Assembly (NCBI RefSeq): GCF_002835665.1
Contig: NZ_PIZV01000079.1
Coordinates: forward strand, 27,511-91,510
From: Chryseobacterium sp. PMSZPI
GTDB lineage: Bacteria > Bacteroidota > Bacteroidia > Flavobacteriales > Weeksellaceae
Direction of reading: 5' to 3'
DNA: 64,000 nt
Made by a program: the position numbers and the translations under genes. Positions 19,569 through 28,351 of the stretch are shown piece by piece; within the stretch, counting starts at the first letter, position 1, and the number at the start of each line of letters is the position of its first letter. Under the pieces are notes generated by a model. The model ran no database searches and had not been told where the DNA came from. It saw only the letters and a list, made by a program, of their open reading frames with translations.

Positions 19569-19851
19569 TACATTATGTTTATGATTGTTGATGGATGAAA
19601 ATTATTTTATTTTGAATATATTTCAAAATAAAAAGTGATAAAAATGATTATTTGATATAGAAATTAAATAATTAGCACGAAATGAAGATTGAAATGGTTG
19701 TTTTTGTTTTCAAATCGGTAATTTTTTAATTATTAACCAATGCATAACTTATGTAAATTATAGATGAGTTTTGCAGAAAATTCACAAAAAAATGTATTAA
19801 AATTACATAATGTGGGTTGAGAATCACTTAAATGCTACTAATGAATTTCAT
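19569..19851. other. Intergenic region upstream of the first NHL gene
   Basis: AT-rich, with no frame. An inverted TTTTGAA...TTCAAAA sequence near 19613-19632 resembles the start region of the sister gene and may be part of a shared promoter. Confidence 0.3.
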
Positions 19852-19888
19852 AAAAAAGGTCGTTTTCACAATTTGTGGAACGACCTTT
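19852..19888 (-). terminator. Intrinsic terminator of the second NHL gene
   Basis: The stem AAAGGTCGTT / AACGACCTTT encloses a 14-nt loop and is followed on the minus strand by a T run. Confidence 0.75.
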
Positions 19889-19909
19889 ATGGATAAATTT
19901 TTAATTTTA

Positions 19910-19989
19910 CTATTGTTTGATAAATTTCTGAGAAGTTTTTCCCTCCGGAGAAAGAATTTCAATAATATAATTTCCTTTTGGAAGCTCGC
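19910..19989 (-). pseudogene. Out-of-frame T9SS tail of the second NHL gene
   Basis: In the frame shifted by one base the minus strand encodes SELPKGNYIIEILSPEGKT then SQKFIKQ and TAG, which is the expected end of the sorting domain seen in the sister protein. The in-frame stop at 19990-19992 arises because the sequence reads AATTAAGC where AATTTAAGC would keep the frame. This is therefore the detached C-terminus of the gene at 19990-21189. Confidence 0.8.
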
Positions 19990-21189
19990 TTAATTAAGGG
20001 TATTTTTACCGTTTTTCAGGGGGGGGCTTTTTATTAATTTCCCGGAAGTATCATACAATCTGGCACTGGCATTTTTGAATGGGGAGGCGTCAATTGTTAC
20101 GAAGTCTCCGGCAGGATTGGGATATATTTTTACTTTCGAGGTTTTATTGGTTTCTGATATTCCTAGTGTTTGTATTGTTATTTTCCTGATGCGATTATTA
20201 TATGTATCTGTCACATATATATTCCCTAAATTATCAACTGACACCCCGCTAGGACTGAAGAATTGAGCGGCAGTGCCCTGTCCATCCGCATACCCTTGTG
20301 TACTTCCTGTCAGGGTACTTACTTGCCCTTGTGGGGTAATTTTTCGGATTCGATTATTATTATCATCTGCCAAGTAAAGATTTCCTGAAGTATCAATTGC
20401 TAACCCGGTAGTACTATCAAATTTTGCTGTTGTACCCAATCCATCTGCATAACCTTTTGTACTACCTGCCAATGTAGTTACCTGTCCTTGTGGGGTGATT
20501 TTTCGGATGAGGTAATTGGCTCCATCTATTACAAAGAGATTTCCTAAAGTATCAATACACATTCCGAAAGGTTTATTAAATTTTGCTGCTATACCAATTC
20601 CATCTGCATAATCTTGTGTACTCCCCGCCAGGGTGGTTACCTGTCCTTCTGGAGTAATTTTTCGGATACGATGATTATATGTATCTGCTACATAGAGATT
20701 TCCGGAAGGATCAATGGCTAGGCCATTAGGATTATTAAACTGTGCTGCTGTACCCACTCCGTCAGCATAACCTTTTGTACTTCCTGCCAGAGTAGTTACC
20801 TGACCTTGTGGGGTAATTTTTCGGATACGGTGGTTGCTTTCATCCGCAACATAAAGATTTCCGGAAGGATCAATAGTGATATGCCTTGGATAGTAAAATT
20901 TTGCTGCTGTGCCAAGTCCGTCAGCATAGCCTTTTGTACTTCCCGCCAGGGTGGTTACTTGTCCCTGTGGGGTAATTTTTCGAATTCGATTATTAACGTA
21001 ATCTACTACGTAGAGATTTCCAGAAGCATCATTGCATAATCCCTGAGGAAGGTTAAATTGCGCTGCTGTACCAAGTCCGTCGGCATAACCTTGTGTACTT
21101 CCCGCAAAGGTTGTAACGGTTTGTGCTTGTAAAGGATAATTGAGCAAAACTGTTAACCCAATCATTAATTGTGTAAAAATAGCTTTCAT
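19990..21189 (-). CDS. NHL-repeat protein, T9SS tail lost by frameshift
   Basis: The product is 399 aa with a signal peptide (ending PLQAQ) and six NHL repeats of the same type as the neighbour (TLAGSTKGYADG..GTAA.F, NLYVADESNHRIRKITPQGQ). The T9SS domain starts at IYPNPAGDF but stops at LKNGKNTLN, about 26 residues short. One missing T explains the stop. A run of eight G (20019-20026, plus strand) a few codons earlier is a possible slippage site but is in frame. Without the tail, type IX export should fail. Sequencing error, a true null allele or phase variation are all possible. Confidence 0.82.
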   Translation of the reverse strand: MKAIFTQLMIGLTVLLNYPLQAQTVTTFAGSTQGYADGLGTAAQFNLPQGLCNDASGNLYVVDYVNNRIRKITPQGQVTTLAGSTKGYADGLGTAAKFYYPRHITIDPSGNLYVADESNHRIRKITPQGQVTTLAGSTKGYADGVGTAAQFNNPNGLAIDPSGNLYVADTYNHRIRKITPEGQVTTLAGSTQDYADGIGIAAKFNKPFGMCIDTLGNLFVIDGANYLIRKITPQGQVTTLAGSTKGYADGLGTTAKFDSTTGLAIDTSGNLYLADDNNNRIRKITPQGQVSTLTGSTQGYADGQGTAAQFFSPSGVSVDNLGNIYVTDTYNNRIRKITIQTLGISETNKTSKVKIYPNPAGDFVTIDASPFKNASARLYDTSGKLIKSPPLKNGKNTLN

Positions 21190-21246
21190 TAGATTTTGTT
21201 TTATAATTTTTATGGGTAATAAAATTATTTTTTTTTATAAATATTT

Positions 21247-21254
21247 CAAAATTA
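21247..21254 (-). promoter_or_regulatory. -7 box of the second NHL gene
   Basis: TAATTTTG on the minus strand matches TAnnTTTG, 57 nt before the start codon. No clear -33 element is seen. Confidence 0.4.
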
Positions 21255-21407
21255 AACTTGATTAAAGTTTTAATCTGTTTGCTATTGGTGTTGTTTGTTG
21301 AAATATTGTTATTAAAATATGTTTATAATGTTATAAATCGGCATTTTTTTAATTATAAAGCAATGGCGATTTATATAAATAATAGGAAGATTTTATCGAA
21401 TATTGAT

Positions 21408-21440
21408 AAAAAAAACCTTCCAGAATTCTGAAAGGTTTTT
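21408..21440 (-). terminator. Terminator of the nuo operon
   Basis: The stem AAAAACCTT / AAGGTTTTT surrounds the palindrome CAGAATTCTG, with a T-rich tract on the minus strand. It lies 20 nt after the nuoN stop and closes the operon. Confidence 0.75.
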
Positions 21441-21460
21441 AATATTGTATGGATAACTTT

Positions 21461-22840
21461 TTATAATCCGAACACTTTTGCAAACAGATCCGGGAAAACT
21501 CCAAGGATGATAATTGAAGCGATTACAAATACCGCAACAATATTGTAAGTAAGTGTTACTTTTTCTGATGATTTGAATGTTGATTCTTTAAAGAAGAACA
21601 TCGCGATAATCAGTCTTAAATAGTAAGCAATAGATAGGGCAGAACCTAGAACTGCTACTAATACTAAGAAAGCTGCTCCGTTCATTGCCTGGGAGAATAA
21701 AGCAAATTTCCCCATGAAACCAGCTGTTAGCGGAACTCCTGCCATTGAAAGCATAGAAATAGCTGCTGCTGTTGCCAATAAAGGTTCTGTTTTTGCCAAT
21801 CCTTTGAAAGCTCCGAAAGAAGTTTCTCTTTTTAATTTCTCTACCCAGATCAGACACATGAAAACTCCTACTGTAGATAAAGCATAAGCGAATAAATAGA
21901 ACGCTAAGTTATAAGTAGAAAGACTTGTCATTCCAAAGAATACCAACCCGATGTATCCTGCGTGAGATACTGAAGAGTAAGCCAACATTCTTTTTGCATT
22001 CGTCTGAGCAAGACCCATAACGTTTGCCAATAATAAAGTAATGATTAAGAATACTCCAAGTACATTAATCCATTCGTGAGTCACTCCGGCAAATCCGATT
22101 GTCATTAATCTGAACAATGCGAAGAATCCTGAGATTTTCACAACACTCGCCATGAAAGCTGTAATTAATGAAGGTGATCCTGCATATACATCAGGGCTCC
22201 ACATGTGGAAAGGTGCTAATGCAACTTTAAATGCCAATGCACAAAGGATAAGCAATACTCCTAAGATGAACATTACGTTCGAAGCGTTTGCTACTCCAAA
22301 GTCGTGGATCTTATATAAATCAAAGCTTCCTGCACTTCCGTAGATGAACGCGATTCCGAAAAGTAAGAAACCTGTCGCGAATGCACCCATTAAGAAATAT
22401 TTAATTGAAGCTTCGTTTGATCTCAGATCAGTTTTGTTGGCACCAGCCATTACATATAAAGGAATAGAAAGGATTTCAACACCCAAGAACATTGTTACCA
22501 GGTTCTGGTATCCGAAAAGAACAATTCCTCCCACTAATGCAAATAGCATCAATGCATATAATTCTGATTGGTGGCTTCTGTGGTTGCTGAACGCAAAACC
22601 TCCAAGGAAAAATAACAATAAGGTTGTTACAATTGATATTTTGGTAAATAATGCGGCATTAGCACTGTACTCATACATATGTTTGTAATGATCGAAAAAC
22701 GAGCATTCAGGCATGAAACTTACGTACAATGCAATGATTAAACCCAAAATCCCAATGTATCTTGCGAATTTTCCTTGTTCAAAAACTCCTGAAAATAACG
22801 CAATAACTGCCGTTAGGAAAACAATAATTAAAACACTCAT
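21461..22840 (-). CDS. nuoN: NADH-quinone oxidoreductase subunit N
   Basis: The product is 459 aa and almost wholly hydrophobic with about 14 membrane helices. It belongs to the antiporter-like family of complex I proton-pumping subunits: Lys in AFKVALAPFHMWSPDVY and the KRMLAYSSVSHAGY motif are characteristic. It is the last gene of the nuo operon and sits in the distal membrane arm. A 152-bp spacer with repeats separates it from nuoM. Confidence 0.95.
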   Translation of the reverse strand: MSVLIIVFLTAVIALFSGVFEQGKFARYIGILGLIIALYVSFMPECSFFDHYKHMYEYSANAALFTKISIVTTLLLFFLGGFAFSNHRSHQSELYALMLFALVGGIVLFGYQNLVTMFLGVEILSIPLYVMAGANKTDLRSNEASIKYFLMGAFATGFLLFGIAFIYGSAGSFDLYKIHDFGVANASNVMFILGVLLILCALAFKVALAPFHMWSPDVYAGSPSLITAFMASVVKISGFFALFRLMTIGFAGVTHEWINVLGVFLIITLLLANVMGLAQTNAKRMLAYSSVSHAGYIGLVFFGMTSLSTYNLAFYLFAYALSTVGVFMCLIWVEKLKRETSFGAFKGLAKTEPLLATAAAISMLSMAGVPLTAGFMGKFALFSQAMNGAAFLVLVAVLGSALSIAYYLRLIIAMFFFKESTFKSSEKVTLTYNIVAVFVIASIIILGVFPDLFAKVFGL

Positions 22841-22992
22841 AATATAGATTTGAGATGTGAGATTTGAAGTTTAAAGTTTCTGGTTCAGAGTTAAAAGTTT
22901 CCGGTTCAAAAGTTCCAGTCTCTTATCTCTTCGTCTTTTATCTTTATTCTCTCTAATCTCTTATTTTTTTAATTTTTAAATCTTTTAATTTT
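22841..22992 (-). repeat. Intercistronic repeat spacer, nuoM-nuoN
   Basis: The spacer carries GATTTGAGATGTGAGATTTGA-type words and repeated GTTTCTGGTTCAGAG / GTTTCCGGTTCAAAAG units. Similar AGATTTGAAATTTGA words fill other nuo gaps. Function is unknown. Confidence 0.5.
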
Positions 22993-24486
22993 TTAGTTAG
23001 CCATCGCTGTGTAGATAAACTTCACTGAACTACTCACCATATCGATTACCGGTTGTGGGAAAATACCAAGTAAGATCACAAAAACCGCGATACTAGCCAA
23101 TACAGAGAATTCTACACCAGATAAATCTTTTGCTGTGCTTAAAACTTCTGCATTTCCTTCTCCAAACATTGCTTTTCCGTAGAATCTCAATAAGTACACC
23201 GCACAAAGAATTACCGTAAGACCAGCAATTACTGCTGCTGTTCCGTTGAAATCATATACTGATTTTAACAGGATAAATTCTCCGATGAATCCATTCGTCA
23301 ATGGAACTCCCATTGAACCTAATACAATAATCAGGAACAACACTGCAAATTTAGGCGCTACTTTAGCTAAACCACCCATTTGTCTGATGTCTCTTGATTT
23401 AAATCTCTTGTATAAAATATCACAACAGTAGAATAACCCTACCACGTTAATACCGTGAGCGAATGTCTGTACCAATGCTCCTTCAGCTCCTTCTACATTG
23501 AAAGTTCCTCTTAAAGTAACCACTGCAGAAGCAAAGATCCCTGCTACCATCAATCCTACGTGAGAAAAAGATGAATAAGCGATGATTCTCTTCATATCCG
23601 TCTGGATGATCGCGATCAAAGCTCCGTGAACAATTCCCACAATAGCAAGGATGATTACAATCTGTCCGGAAATTCCTGCAATCGGAAGCGGAGTGATTGG
23701 AAGTAAATAACGCATTACCCCATACACCGCCATTTTAAGCATGATACCGGATAACAACATCGATCCCTGAGTAGGAGAGTAGGTATACGTATCAGGCTGC
23801 CATGTATGGAAAGGGAATACCGGTAATTTCACTGCAAAAGCAAAGAAAATGAACCAGAATACCACAGTCTGTTGCGTTTCGTTCAGTTGCGCATTGTATA
23901 GATCCGTTAAAGCGAATGATGCAGAGTGGTTGTACACATAGATCAATCCGGCTAACATAAATAAAGATCCAACGAATGTATATACGAAGAATTTCGTAGT
24001 GAATTCAAACCTTTTATTCTCTTGTCCCCAAAGTCCGGCAATAAACCAAATTGGAATCAAAGTTACTTCCCAGAAAATGTAGAACAATAATCCGTCTAAA
24101 GAAGTAAATACTCCCACAAGACCGAATTGCATCAACAGAATCAAGCCGTAGAATGTATTTCTGTAGTTTACACTTTCATTGAAAGAAGATAAAATAATGA
24201 TCGGCGCCAGAATGTTGGTCAACAATAAAAGAAGCATGCTCATCCCATCGATACCGAAGTGAAGAGAGCTCTTCATAAATTGTGACCAAGGGTAATTGAT
24301 CTCATGCTGCAATACGCTGTCTACCGTCGGAGTAAAATCAAAATCCGAAAGGATGTAAAACGTAAGAAGCATTTGAACCAATGCAATTCCCAGTGCCAAA
24401 TATTTGCTGGAATTACTCTTCCATGCAAAAACTAATCCCGAACCTACTAGAGGTAATAGTAATAATGTTAATAATAAACAAGACAT
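22993..24486 (-). CDS. nuoM: NADH-quinone oxidoreductase subunit M
   Basis: The product is 497 aa with about 14 membrane helices. It is an antiporter-like proton-pumping subunit of complex I. The conserved Glu in FYIFWEVTLIPIWF and the motifs KLPVFPFHTWQPDTY and KRIIAYSSFSHVGLM identify NuoM. It ends before a repeat-containing spacer and starts 2 nt after nuoL, consistent with co-translation. Confidence 0.95.
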   Translation of the reverse strand: MSCLLLTLLLLPLVGSGLVFAWKSNSSKYLALGIALVQMLLTFYILSDFDFTPTVDSVLQHEINYPWSQFMKSSLHFGIDGMSMLLLLLTNILAPIIILSSFNESVNYRNTFYGLILLMQFGLVGVFTSLDGLLFYIFWEVTLIPIWFIAGLWGQENKRFEFTTKFFVYTFVGSLFMLAGLIYVYNHSASFALTDLYNAQLNETQQTVVFWFIFFAFAVKLPVFPFHTWQPDTYTYSPTQGSMLLSGIMLKMAVYGVMRYLLPITPLPIAGISGQIVIILAIVGIVHGALIAIIQTDMKRIIAYSSFSHVGLMVAGIFASAVVTLRGTFNVEGAEGALVQTFAHGINVVGLFYCCDILYKRFKSRDIRQMGGLAKVAPKFAVLFLIIVLGSMGVPLTNGFIGEFILLKSVYDFNGTAAVIAGLTVILCAVYLLRFYGKAMFGEGNAEVLSTAKDLSGVEFSVLASIAVFVILLGIFPQPVIDMVSSSVKFIYTAMAN

Positions 24487-24488
24487 TA

Positions 24489-26402
24489 TTATTGTAATAA
24501 AAAGTTAACAATTAATATAATTCCCACAGCTAAAGACATGATAAGAATATACGTCTCTACATTTCCGTTTTGTACGCGCTTCATAGCTTTTCCGCTATCT
24601 TCAGCACCATCACCTACAAAGTTTACAAAACGATCCAAGATACCCTTATCAAACATTTTTCCTCCGCGTCCTAATCCTTCAACAGTTTTTACAATCAATG
24701 CGTTGTAAAGTTCGTCAACATATAATTTTTTAGCAGAAAGCTTTTCCCATCCGGTATAGTTTTCTTCTGCAACAGCCATTTTCTTCTTCGCTACGTAAGT
24801 ATTTCTAACGATAAACCATACAGAGAAGAACATAATTACTGTCGCTGCTAATAAGATCATTTCAGTATTGAAATCTACTCCTGAAAGAGTAGCTTCCATC
24901 TGGCTGTAGCTTTGTTCCGTAAGAACTGGTTTTAACCATTCCATCAGTTTAGCATAGTGCCCGTGACCGATGAAGTGTGGCAAGTTGATGAAACCTCCGA
25001 TTACAGAAAGGATAGCCAATACGATCAATGGTAATGTCATATTAGACGGGCTTTCATGTAAGTGGTGTTTTTGCTCTTCAGTACCTCTGAACTCTCCGTG
25101 GAAAGTCAGGTAGTATAATCTGAACATATACGTTGCAGTCATTGCCGCTAAAACAAATAAGATTACCCAATACATTGGGTTTTTAGCGAAAGCTGCTACT
25201 AAAATTTCGTCTTTAGAGATCATCCCTGATAATAAAGGGAAACCTGAGATGGCTAATGTTCCGATAAGGAATGTAGCGTGGGTAAGAGGAATATATTTTT
25301 TAAGACCTCCCATGAAACGCATATCCTGCTCGTTGCTCATTGCGTGGATTACAGAACCTGCTGCTAAGAATAATAAAGCTTTAAAGAAAGCGTGCGTCAT
25401 TACGTGGAACATCGCTGTTGTATACGCTCCAAGTCCCAAAGCGATGAACATAAATCCAAGCTGTGAAACGGTAGAGTATGCCAATACTTTTTTGATGTCG
25501 TTTTGACGAAGCGCATAGAATCCTGCTAAAGCCGCCGTTAAGAATCCGATGAATAAAATTACTCCCTGTACAGTAGGTGCTAAAGTAAATAAGAAGTTAG
25601 ATCTTACTACTAAATAGATTCCCGCTGTTACCATCGTTGCCGCGTGAATTAACGCAGAAACAGGAGTTGGCCCGGCCATCGCATCCGGTAACCAAGTATA
25701 TAATGGAACCTGAGCCGATTTACCGGTAGCACCGATGAATAAACTCGCTGTGATAAAGATAATCACTGTTCCGTCTAATTCAAATTTTGAAGCGTTTTCT
25801 GCTACAGAAAGATAATCTACAGCATTGGTTTGAGAAGCGATCATAAAGATACCGATCAATAATGCCAAGTCACCAATTCTGTTCATGATGAAAGCTTTTC
25901 TTGCTGCCTTACCGTATTCTTCGTTGGTATACCAGAATCCGATCAACAGGTAAGAACAAAGACCTACACCTTCCCATCCGATGAATAAGATAAGATAGTT
26001 GCTTCCCATTACTAACAATAACATGGAGAAGATGAAAAGATTCAGATAAGTAAAGAACTTATAGAATCCTTTATCATGACTCATATATCCGATAGAGTAT
26101 AAGTGGATCAGTGAACCGATACCCGTAATAATCATCACCATCATTAAAGACAGCTGATCGATCTGGAATCCAAAATTGATCTGAACTCCGTTTACTCTAA
26201 ACCATTCAAAAGCTTTTACGATTACAGGCTGGCTTTCAGAATTGAAATTCATGAAAAGACTTACAGCAATACAGAATGATCCGAAAACCATTGCTGTAGC
26301 CAAAGAACCAACTACTATTTTTGGAAGATTTTTTCCGAATAAACCGTTTATAAGAAACCCTAAAAGTGGTAAAAGTACTATTGCATATACTAGATTCTCC
26401 AT
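24489..26402 (-). CDS. nuoL: NADH-quinone oxidoreductase subunit L
   Basis: The product is 637 aa. It is the most distal antiporter-like subunit, with the motif NRIGDLALLIGIF, Lys in TGKSAQVPLYTWLPDAM and KVLAYSTVSQLGFM. The long C-terminal part (after about 500) fits the lateral helix that runs along NuoM and NuoN. Spacing to nuoK and nuoM is 2 nt on each side, so these genes are tightly coupled. Confidence 0.95.
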   Translation of the reverse strand: MENLVYAIVLLPLLGFLINGLFGKNLPKIVVGSLATAMVFGSFCIAVSLFMNFNSESQPVIVKAFEWFRVNGVQINFGFQIDQLSLMMVMIITGIGSLIHLYSIGYMSHDKGFYKFFTYLNLFIFSMLLLVMGSNYLILFIGWEGVGLCSYLLIGFWYTNEEYGKAARKAFIMNRIGDLALLIGIFMIASQTNAVDYLSVAENASKFELDGTVIIFITASLFIGATGKSAQVPLYTWLPDAMAGPTPVSALIHAATMVTAGIYLVVRSNFLFTLAPTVQGVILFIGFLTAALAGFYALRQNDIKKVLAYSTVSQLGFMFIALGLGAYTTAMFHVMTHAFFKALLFLAAGSVIHAMSNEQDMRFMGGLKKYIPLTHATFLIGTLAISGFPLLSGMISKDEILVAAFAKNPMYWVILFVLAAMTATYMFRLYYLTFHGEFRGTEEQKHHLHESPSNMTLPLIVLAILSVIGGFINLPHFIGHGHYAKLMEWLKPVLTEQSYSQMEATLSGVDFNTEMILLAATVIMFFSVWFIVRNTYVAKKKMAVAEENYTGWEKLSAKKLYVDELYNALIVKTVEGLGRGGKMFDKGILDRFVNFVGDGAEDSGKAMKRVQNGNVETYILIMSLAVGIILIVNFLLQ

Positions 26403-26404
26403 TC

Positions 26405-26734
26405 TTATCCTCTTAATTTATTAAATATACTCACATCTACAGAACGGGTATTTCTATACAGCATAGCAATAATTGCCAGACCTACCGCTACTTCCGCAGC
26501 AGCTACCACCATAATGAAGAAAACTAAAAGTTGTCCGTCGCCGTTGCCTTTGTATGCTGAAAAAGCTGCCAACAAAAGGTTTACAGAATTTAGCATAAGC
26601 TCTACACAGCCCAGAATCACAATAGCATTTTTTCTAAGCAAAACTCCCATCACTCCTAAACTGAACAATACTGAACAAAGGATGATGAAGTAATCCAAAG
26701 GGATGCTTTGTATAAATGTATTTACTTCTCCCAT
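26405..26734 (-). CDS. nuoK: NADH-quinone oxidoreductase subunit K
   Basis: The product is 109 aa with three membrane helices. The conserved Glu residues in GCVELMLNSVNLLL and VAAAEVAVGLAI are those used in proton transfer in the complex I membrane arm. Length is normal. It lies between nuoJ (4-nt gap) and nuoL. Confidence 0.95.
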   Translation of the reverse strand: MGEVNTFIQSIPLDYFIILCSVLFSLGVMGVLLRKNAIVILGCVELMLNSVNLLLAAFSAYKGNGDGQLLVFFIMVVAAAEVAVGLAIIAMLYRNTRSVDVSIFNKLRG

Positions 26735-26738
26735 AATT

Positions 26739-27236
26739 TTATAAATCTTTTTTACCGATTAATACCGCGCCTACAATCCCTGCTAAAATCAGGATGGAAG
26801 CAAGCTCAAACGGTAAAACATATTCATTAAACAAAAGTCTACCCAGGTTCTTCGTAAGACCAACACTTCTGTCTACATTCTCAACAACAATGTGGTTTTG
26901 CTGAACTCCTCTGAATACTCCTAAAACTCCTACCAAAAGAAGACCTGCAGTAAAAACTCCAATAAATTTTAAAGTATTACCCTTCTTACTTTCGTCTGCT
27001 TTATTAAGGTTAAGCATCATTAAGATGTAGAGGAAAAGTACCATGATGGCACCTGCGTACACTATAATCTGGATGATTGCTAAGAACTGTGCATTCAGAA
27101 GAATATACATTCCTGCAATTGAAAACATCGTAACAATTAATGACAAAATAGCATATAAAGGATTTCTTGCAAATACAAAATACACTGCACTTGCCACTGC
27201 TAAAAACGCCACCAAGAAAAATAAAAACTGATCCAT
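26739..27236 (-). CDS. nuoJ: NADH-quinone oxidoreductase subunit J
   Basis: The product is 165 aa with five predicted membrane helices and the motif IIQIIVYAGAIMVLFLYILM, which marks the pi-bulge helix of NuoJ. The start codon overlaps the nuoI stop by one base (TAATG), which indicates translational coupling. Confidence 0.95.
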   Translation of the reverse strand: MDQFLFFLVAFLAVASAVYFVFARNPLYAILSLIVTMFSIAGMYILLNAQFLAIIQIIVYAGAIMVLFLYILMMLNLNKADESKKGNTLKFIGVFTAGLLLVGVLGVFRGVQQNHIVVENVDRSVGLTKNLGRLLFNEYVLPFELASILILAGIVGAVLIGKKDL

Positions 27237-27793
27237 TATTTTACCGCATTTTTTTGTTTCTCGGATTGTCTTGTCGTGATGTCAATCCTTTCATTTATTT
27301 TTTCAACTAATTTATCTTTTCCGTAAATGAAAGAACCTCTGTTGGTTTCTACGTCTACCAATCTGTCAGTAAGATAGATTGCAGATTTAGGACAAGCCTC
27401 TTCACACATCCCACAGAAAATACATCTTAGCATATTGATTTCATATACTGAAGCGTACTTTTCTTCTCTGTAAAGACCTTTTTCCTCTTTAGTTCTTTCA
27501 GCAGCAGTCATTGTAATGGCTTCTGCAGGACAAGCTACCGCACAAAGTCCGCAAGCTGTACATCTTTCTCTGCCTTCCTCGTCTCTTTTTAAAACGTGCT
27601 GACCTCTCCAGATGGTAGTTCTTGGCTTCTGTACTTCCGGATACGAATATACTGCGGGAGCACCTTTTATCACGGTTCTTACAGCATGCTTAAATGTAAT
27701 CCCCATCCCTGTAAAGATTGCAGGAAGGTAGATTTTTTCAGCAAGGGTCATTTCTTTATTGGAAACAACTTTTGATCTGTTAGTTAATTTCAT
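27236..27793 (-). CDS. nuoI: NADH-quinone oxidoreductase subunit I
   Basis: The product is 185 aa. Two complete 4Fe-4S ferredoxin motifs (CTACGLCAVACP and CIFCGMCEEACP) hold clusters N6a and N6b, which carry electrons from NuoG towards NuoB. It is a peripheral-arm subunit. A frameshifted four-helix-bundle gene and spacer separate it from nuoH. Confidence 0.95.
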   Translation of the reverse strand: MKLTNRSKVVSNKEMTLAEKIYLPAIFTGMGITFKHAVRTVIKGAPAVYSYPEVQKPRTTIWRGQHVLKRDEEGRERCTACGLCAVACPAEAITMTAAERTKEEKGLYREEKYASVYEINMLRCIFCGMCEEACPKSAIYLTDRLVDVETNRGSFIYGKDKLVEKINERIDITTRQSEKQKNAVK

Positions 27794-27860
27794 TATATAA
27801 TTTGAAATTTGAAGTTTGAGATTTGAAATTCATTAGTGAGATTTTATCTCTCAAACCCTT
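27794..27860 (-). repeat. Intercistronic repeat upstream of nuoI
   Basis: AATTTGAAATTTGAAGTTTG and GAGATTTGAAATTC words, with an inverted GAGATTT...ATCTCTC pair, resemble the spacers at 28264, 36292 and 22841. Confidence 0.45.
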
Positions 27861-27865
27861 AATTA

Positions 27866-27966
27866 TTAATTATTATTTCTTTTAAATTTATTTCCGTTGT
27901 GGTCTGTCATCTTCAAATAATTTATAAATCCTGACAGCTTTTTAGACAAAGATATTGTTTGGCTTT
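27866..27966 (-). pseudogene. Out-of-frame C-terminus of the four-helix-bundle gene
   Basis: Shifting by one base after the IFNF region gives LKSQTISLSKKLSGFINYLK followed by MTDHNGNKFKRNNN and TAA at 27866-27868. SKKLSGFINYLK is the typical last helix of this family. A single missing T in a T-rich tract near 27974-27981 accounts for the break. Confidence 0.7.
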
Positions 27967-28263
27967 TTAAAAAATTAAAATTTCTTCATCTAAATAATTT
28001 CGGTCAAAAGCTCTGATTAATTGGGAGCGTACTTCTCCTGCAGAACCTTTAGACATGGTAAGAAAGTTTATAAATTCTTTATTACCCTCTCTTTCAAACC
28101 CTTCGGCTATATTATCCATGATTGATGCAGATGACCTGTCAATCTGGTTTTTATCGTGGTTTAGAAATTTTGGATTCAACAAACATTCTTTCTGAATCAA
28201 TTGGCAAAGACTTCTCGACTGCTGCCATATTTCTAAATCTTCAAAATTATTTATCGTTGCCAT
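27967..28263 (-). CDS. Four-helix-bundle protein (23S rRNA intervening-sequence family), frameshifted
   Basis: The ATG at 28263 gives MATINNFEDLEIWQQSR..., with the family motifs LEIWQ, QIDRSSASIMDNIAEG and GSAGEVRSQL. The frame stops after 98 aa where relatives reach about 120-130 aa, and the rest continues out of frame to 27866. Members form compact helical bundles of unknown function, first noted inside 23S rRNA intervening sequences but often found alone. Here it sits inside the nuo operon between nuoI and nuoH, flanked by repeat spacers. The longer frame reaching 28335 runs into the spacer and is rejected. Confidence 0.72.
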   Translation of the reverse strand: MATINNFEDLEIWQQSRSLCQLIQKECLLNPKFLNHDKNQIDRSSASIMDNIAEGFEREGNKEFINFLTMSKGSAGEVRSQLIRAFDRNYLDEEILIF

Positions 28264-28351
28264 GTATTTGATATTTGAAATTAATACTCTTAAAATTACT
28301 AATTTAAAGTCAATTCGTTGAATCTCAAATTTCAAACATCAAATCTCAAAT
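28264..28351 (-). repeat. Intercistronic repeat downstream of nuoH
   Basis: AT-rich spacer with TGATATTTGAAATT and inverted AATCTCAAATTTCAAAC words, the same vocabulary as other nuo spacers. Confidence 0.45.

Noticed and set aside
18500..21100. Regular direct repeats of about 160 bp that could suggest a CRISPR-like array
   Set aside because: They are in frame and encode NHL repeats on the minus strand; the period equals the protein repeat and no short unique spacers exist.
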